Source: Shewanella sp. Arc9-LZ
Lineage (GTDB): Bacteria; Pseudomonadota; Gammaproteobacteria; Enterobacterales; Shewanellaceae
Direction: 5' to 3'
Assembly (NCBI RefSeq): GCF_010092445.1
Contig: NZ_CP048031.1
Span: 2,108,001 to 2,172,000, forward strand
Length of the DNA: 64,000 nt
In this document: in pieces, positions 60,390 to 64,000 of the stretch
Layout: the number at the start of each line of letters is the position of its first letter
How positions within the stretch are numbered: position 1 is the stretch's first letter
Program-made: the position numbers and the translations under genes
Notes under the pieces: generated by a model
The model's input: only the letters and a program-made list of their open reading frames with translations
What the model was told of the DNA's origin: nothing
Database searches by the model: none

Positions 60390-62756
60390 ATGTTACGTTG
60401 CTTATTAACCCTCTGCTTAATTGTTTTTTCTTGTCACTCTTTATCTTCTGAGAAAACGCCCTTTGTAAAAGTAACCTCAGCTTGGAATAAGCCGAGTTTA
60501 ATCACAGTTAATGATCCTGCATGTCAATCCTTGTTGGAAGATGCACAATCAAAATTCTACTCAGATATCGATTGGGGCGCAGCTTATGGCGTTAGAGGGC
60601 ATGGCTATGTAAATACGGGAGAAATACTAGATTGGACAATATTAGGAGGAGACTCTTTAACAAGCCTGTATGCTTACGGTAAAGAATTCTATCTCTATAA
60701 TTATTTGCATAGTGGCTGCAGTGGAGCGTGTGAGAGGCAGCAATCGCTAGTGTCTACTTCATCATTCATTGAGTTAACCGCCAAGCAAATTGCAGCACTA
60801 GCCAAAAACGCACCACCCGCAATGAGCTATGGTTATACATACGCACAGTCGGGCACAAATATCCTGTATATGTTTGTTTTAGGACATTATGGCGCTGATA
60901 TAGGCCAGTTATTTGTTTATCGTCTTAGCCCAAACGCAACATGGGCACCAGCTTGCGAAATAAACTTAACAGCAACAGTAGTGCCATTCAACAAAGAGCA
61001 TAGTTATTTCAGCGCGATGAAAAGTTTTGATGATTTGTATCAATCGACTCTGGCTTTAAGTCAAGGTAGTGGCTCTTCATGTGGGCGAATGAATACTCGT
61101 TGGCGTTGGGGAAATGCCATTAAGCATAAACTGAGTTTGACATTAACTCGCCCCTGGGCAATGAGGGGCGAAAGTAGAGAAAGTAAAAATAGTCACGGTA
61201 ATTATTCTAAAATGATAACCGATTTAGAAAGGTGGTCATTAACCGGTGTCGCTGAGCAAAAAGCATTTAATGGCTATAAACATCAGTTAGCTATCTCGAT
61301 AAAATCGCTTTCGCAATTTTATCAACAGGCGAATCATTGGTATAAACAACAATCCGATGAAATAGCTGAGCTTGCATTAACATCAGCAATTAGTGCAGGT
61401 TTTGGGTTCTATATGTATAACCCTGAATTTTCCGCAGGTGAGTTCAATCTAAGAAATGCAATTATTACCAAACAATCGTTAGATACCATAAAAACAATTG
61501 AATTTAGTGCTATTGATATCGATAGCATCGCAAAAACTTACTATTCGCAAGAAGCACAAGAAAGTATTTTAAACCTAGCGATAAACCAACCTGAAGTATT
61601 AGAATATCTATTGCAACAGGGCATAAGTCCCAATCACAGTAATGCATTTGGTAAAACACCTTTGATGTACGCGGCTCAATATAACTTATTAGAGTCCGCC
61701 AAGTTGCTTATTCAACACGGGGCTAATACCGTCGCCAATACCACAATACCTGATGATACTTGTTATTACGCGTTAAGCACCTTCAAAATGACGGCTCTTC
61801 ATTATGCGGTAAGGTATGCTTCTCCTGATTTTATTAAGTTATTAATAGACAATGGTGCTGCAACTTATATGAAAGCTGAGAACCATCATAATTACCCAAT
61901 GACAGAAGAAACACCGTTGGATTGGTTCTATCGATATACCGATACAGCATCAGCTGAGATAAATAGTCATATTCCCCAAGAAAGTAAGTTAACTGTACAA
62001 AAGTGGCTTACGCCTCCAAGTTCACAACAATTAAATAAAGTAGAAAAAAATCAAATAAAATCGGCTATAGCGGCTTATCCACAGGGCAAAGTACAAGATG
62101 CTTATGAGTATTTAATCAAGGCATTGAGCATTAATCCTAAAAATGAGAAAGTACTCAGTGATATGTCATTAATCGCGTTAAAAAATAACCAATTTGGTCA
62201 TTCATTATCAGTCAGTAACTGGTTAATTAAACATAGTGAAAATAGTAAAACTGTGGCTAATGCATGGTTTAATCAAGGACTAGCCTGTGAACAGCATCAA
62301 GTAAAAATGCTTAATACTGATATCGGCTATACCATTACGTATGACGGTCAATATTATTGCGCTGAACCAGCTATTTACTCATATATCAATGCTTGGATGT
62401 TGGCCAAAAGTACCGCTAGAAAAAATAAGATTATAAGCCAATTCGATGATGGATTAATACAGACTTGTAGTGCTGTTCTGGCGGGTAACAACCAATTAAG
62501 ATTTTTCTTCCAAAATAGAAAAATATTGATACTGCGAACTAAAAGTGATCATACATCTCTAGACGAATTATTCCAAAATATAACTTTCAATTACAATAGA
62601 ATAGACAATAAGTCATTGGATAAGAATACTTCGATAGAGACGATTAATACATACGACTTAGATGATTATGTTATTGAAGAAGTTAACTCACCATTTGGTT
62701 TTTTTAATGCTAAATACAATGGTCAATTGCAGTGTCAGACTATAAATGCAGTTTGA
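60390..62756 (+). CDS. Exported ankyrin-repeat and TPR protein of unknown function
   Basis: A 788-residue protein with a signal peptide (MLRCLLTLCLIVFSCHSLSS). An N-terminal region of about 380 residues is unrecognised and has cysteine pairs (SGCSGACERQ). Ankyrin repeats lie at about residues 405-500 (NAFGKTPLMYAAQYNLLESAKLLIQHGA and KMTALHYAVRYASPDFIKLLIDNGA), and a TPR-like segment at 560-640 (AYEYLIKALSINPKNEKVLSDMSLIALKNN). The ATG at 60390 has GGA nine bases upstream; one at 60381 lacks a site. It stands alone directly after tRNA-Ser and is AT-rich, so it may be accessory. A role in interaction or toxin immunity is speculation. Confidence 0.75.
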   Translation: MLRCLLTLCLIVFSCHSLSSEKTPFVKVTSAWNKPSLITVNDPACQSLLEDAQSKFYSDIDWGAAYGVRGHGYVNTGEILDWTILGGDSLTSLYAYGKEFYLYNYLHSGCSGACERQQSLVSTSSFIELTAKQIAALAKNAPPAMSYGYTYAQSGTNILYMFVLGHYGADIGQLFVYRLSPNATWAPACEINLTATVVPFNKEHSYFSAMKSFDDLYQSTLALSQGSGSSCGRMNTRWRWGNAIKHKLSLTLTRPWAMRGESRESKNSHGNYSKMITDLERWSLTGVAEQKAFNGYKHQLAISIKSLSQFYQQANHWYKQQSDEIAELALTSAISAGFGFYMYNPEFSAGEFNLRNAIITKQSLDTIKTIEFSAIDIDSIAKTYYSQEAQESILNLAINQPEVLEYLLQQGISPNHSNAFGKTPLMYAAQYNLLESAKLLIQHGANTVANTTIPDDTCYYALSTFKMTALHYAVRYASPDFIKLLIDNGAATYMKAENHHNYPMTEETPLDWFYRYTDTASAEINSHIPQESKLTVQKWLTPPSSQQLNKVEKNQIKSAIAAYPQGKVQDAYEYLIKALSINPKNEKVLSDMSLIALKNNQFGHSLSVSNWLIKHSENSKTVANAWFNQGLACEQHQVKMLNTDIGYTITYDGQYYCAEPAIYSYINAWMLAKSTARKNKIISQFDDGLIQTCSAVLAGNNQLRFFFQNRKILILRTKSDHTSLDELFQNITFNYNRIDNKSLDKNTSIETINTYDLDDYVIEEVNSPFGFFNAKYNGQLQCQTINAV

Positions 62757-63522
62757 TTGAGGTTTGATATTGTTTAGGGGTTAGGTTGAAGTCATTCCAC
62801 AGTATCGTTGCGGTTGTAGAATTACTATTTTTTAAGAACGGAGCCTATTTTATGGGTTCCGCATTATAAAAATGGGTGGCATCCTTGTTGACATGGCCAC
62901 CCATTCCAACTGCAGATAATTGGCTTAAAATCACCACAGAATTTGGTGCATTATTTAAAGGCGCTGTCGGAGTATTACCTGCCTTAACCGAATACTGCGA
63001 GCATTTAGACCGAAAACGACGACAAGGCGCTGTAAAATTGCCAGCGCGGGTTGTGTGCGTAAACAATCACTTCTGAATCCCACAAACTATTTTCTACTTG
63101 ATTGATATCAAGCTTTTCTGTTGCCTTGGTTTTAACTAATGAGTCATTTTGTGGCTATTGAGTAAACATTTTTCAAATCACTCGGTTGAATCTGTACGTT
63201 AAGAAAATCATAGCAGGTGTTGGCAACTCAAAAACGAAAGGCGTTATGTGTTACCTTAAAAATGGGTGGCATATTTTAATTTGAATATTTTGATGGAGAT
63301 AGTGATCTTAAGCTCTTGGTTAAGAACATACCATGAACTCTGTTCATCCTGACTGAGTAAACTAGGCCATTTATGGCTTGATTATTGTTATTATTGTGCC
63401 ATGAAATAAATGGCAACATAGGCTGAGAATTGCGCATTAATGCCAGTAGAAGCAATCATATTCTGCACGTCCCATCATATCCTGCACATCTAGACAAGAA
63501 TTAACCTAAGGGGTCTTTTAGC
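62757..63522. other. Unexplained 766-base accessory-looking region with short repeats
   Basis: No gene here can be supported. AAATGGGTGGCA occurs at about 62868 and 63259, and an inverted copy (GGCCACCCATT, about 62892-62902) makes a hairpin with the first. Frames on both strands at 62845-63076 overlap each other and lack family resemblance; they could be remnants of a mobile element. A 19-bp imperfect tandem duplication is at 63455-63492, and a candidate ribosome binding site for the next gene at about 63509-63514. Confidence 0.45.
63455..63492. repeat. 19-bp imperfect tandem duplication upstream of the UvrA-like gene
   Basis: ATCATATTCTGCACGTCCC is followed directly by ATCATATCCTGCACATCTA, with five differences. 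It lies 30 bases before the UvrA-like start codon. Confidence 0.75.
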
Positions 63523-64000
63523 ATGAATAAAGAAAAGAATAGTGGCAGCCTTGATTTGCCAGTTGACACTTTCAGTAGCCACACCCCAACACCAACATCA
63601 GTTTCGCACTCCATACCCGCGGGGTTTGTGCGCGTGCGCGGCGCCCGAGAAAATAACCTGCAGAACGTTGACGTGGATCTACCCCGGGACTCGATAGTTG
63701 CTTTCACAGGGGTGTCCGGCTCTGGCAAATCCTCGCTCGCTTTTGGCACCATTTTCGCTGAGGCCCAGCGACGTTTCTTCGAATCCGTCGCGCCGTACGC
63801 CCGGCGTCTGATCCAGCAAGGCCATACGCCTCAGGTGGACGAAATTACTGGATTGCCGCCAGCCGTCGCTCTCCAGCAGCGCCGAGGTACACCCAACTCA
63901 CGCTCAAGTGTAGGCACAGTCACCACTCTCTCGAATTCTCTGCGGATGCTTTATTCCCGTACAGGTATTTACCCTGATGGAGCTTTGCGTCTCGAGTCGG
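63523..64000 (+). CDS. UvrA-like ABC ATPase, N-terminal part only, foreign base composition
   Basis: The frame starts with ATG at 63523, nine bases after AAGGGG, and is open to the window end (159 codons). After a variable 33-residue leader it reads VRVRGARENNLQNVDVDLPR, then Walker A GVSGSGKSSLAFG (about residues 63-75), AEAQRRFFESVAPYARRLI and LPPAVALQQRRGTPNSRSSVGT, matching UvrA-family proteins of the shorter, alternative (UvrA2/DrrC-like) kind rather than the housekeeping UvrA. By hand count 63601-63720 is 61 percent G+C against about 43 percent just upstream, which points to horizontal acquisition. Function may be DNA repair or drug/DNA-damage tolerance. Confidence 0.85.
   Translation, partial: MNKEKNSGSLDLPVDTFSSHTPTPTSVSHSIPAGFVRVRGARENNLQNVDVDLPRDSIVAFTGVSGSGKSSLAFGTIFAEAQRRFFESVAPYARRLIQQGHTPQVDEITGLPPAVALQQRRGTPNSRSSVGTVTTLSNSLRMLYSRTGIYPDGALRLES

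Noticed and set aside
62876..63076. 66-codon plus-strand frame in the gap before the UvrA-like gene, overlapped antisense by a 73-codon frame at 62845-63066
   Set aside because: Neither frame has a ribosome binding site or recognisable family, and both cannot be genes; they read like mutual shadows or debris of an element.
63501..63752. Minus-strand 83-codon frame at the right edge
   Set aside because: It is the antisense of the UvrA-like coding sequence, which has clear ATPase motifs.
60000..64000. A complete genomic island or prophage at tRNA-Ser
   Set aside because: No integrase, phage structural gene or second attachment repeat is visible before the window ends; only suggestive remnants are seen.

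Overview
The window looks like a chromosome segment of a marine gammaproteobacterium, most likely Shewanella. The basis is the kdsB-kdnB-kdnA set for 8-amino-Kdo lipopolysaccharide, the ald/lrp-ftsK-lolA-rarA-crcB-serS order, the tusDCBE-BI-1 block, and many proteins recalled as Shewanella-like. Base composition is moderate to AT-rich except at the right edge. No database search was possible, so the genus is an inference.

Layout. 1-1041: C-terminal part of an AI-2E family permease, cut by the window edge. 1.3-4.8 kb: small membrane protein, then kdsB, kdnB, kdnA (minus strand). 4.9-8.7 kb: carbonic anhydrase, then a tightly overlapping minus-strand series (ArsC-like, dapE, M15 peptidase, alpha/beta hydrolase fold). 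9.0-11.6 kb: ptsH-ptsI-crr. 11.9-15.5 kb: chemoreceptor, DUF3334 protein, and a translationally coupled pair that I read as a Tae4-type amidase effector with a candidate exported immunity protein. 15.9-43.4 kb: mainly an alpha-glucan (starch/maltodextrin) utilisation region. It holds a LacI-family regulator, GH15, an MFS disaccharide transporter, GH97, two exported GH13 enzymes, a flavin-dependent halogenase-like protein, a TonB-dependent receptor, a cytoplasmic GH13 and a FucP-type sugar permease, interrupted by unrelated genes (YedI, DUF805, TrmY, a large lipoprotein, YecH, a HemN-like radical SAM protein). 43.7-59.7 kb: housekeeping genes (RsmB-type methyltransferase, GAF/PAS/GGDEF/EAL protein, ald, lrp, ftsK, lolA, rarA, crcB, serS, tus genes, BI-1 protein, PunR-like regulator). 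60-64 kb: tRNA-Ser(UGA) followed by an accessory-looking zone with a tRNA-like remnant, an ankyrin/TPR protein and the start of a GC-rich UvrA-like gene that runs off the window.

The glucan genes appear to be one regulon. Four copies of a palindrome, TGCATACGTATGCA or a one- to two-base variant, lie in front of GH97, the MFS transporter, the TonB receptor and the cytoplasmic GH13. In each case the site sits 5-6 bases upstream of a plausible -35 element followed by an 18-base spacer and a -10 element. This fixed geometry is the strongest unexplained signal in the window and suggests that the LacI-family protein may activate transcription. The transporter promoter is followed by a leader of about 190 bases with a short open reading frame, a stem and a perfect intrinsic terminator before the gene, which suggests attenuation or a small RNA.

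Other notable structure: a 284-bp MITE-like element between the transporter and GH15; short tandem duplications (8-21 bp) at the 3' ends of six genes; and a 12-bp repeat of the tRNA-Ser 3' end.
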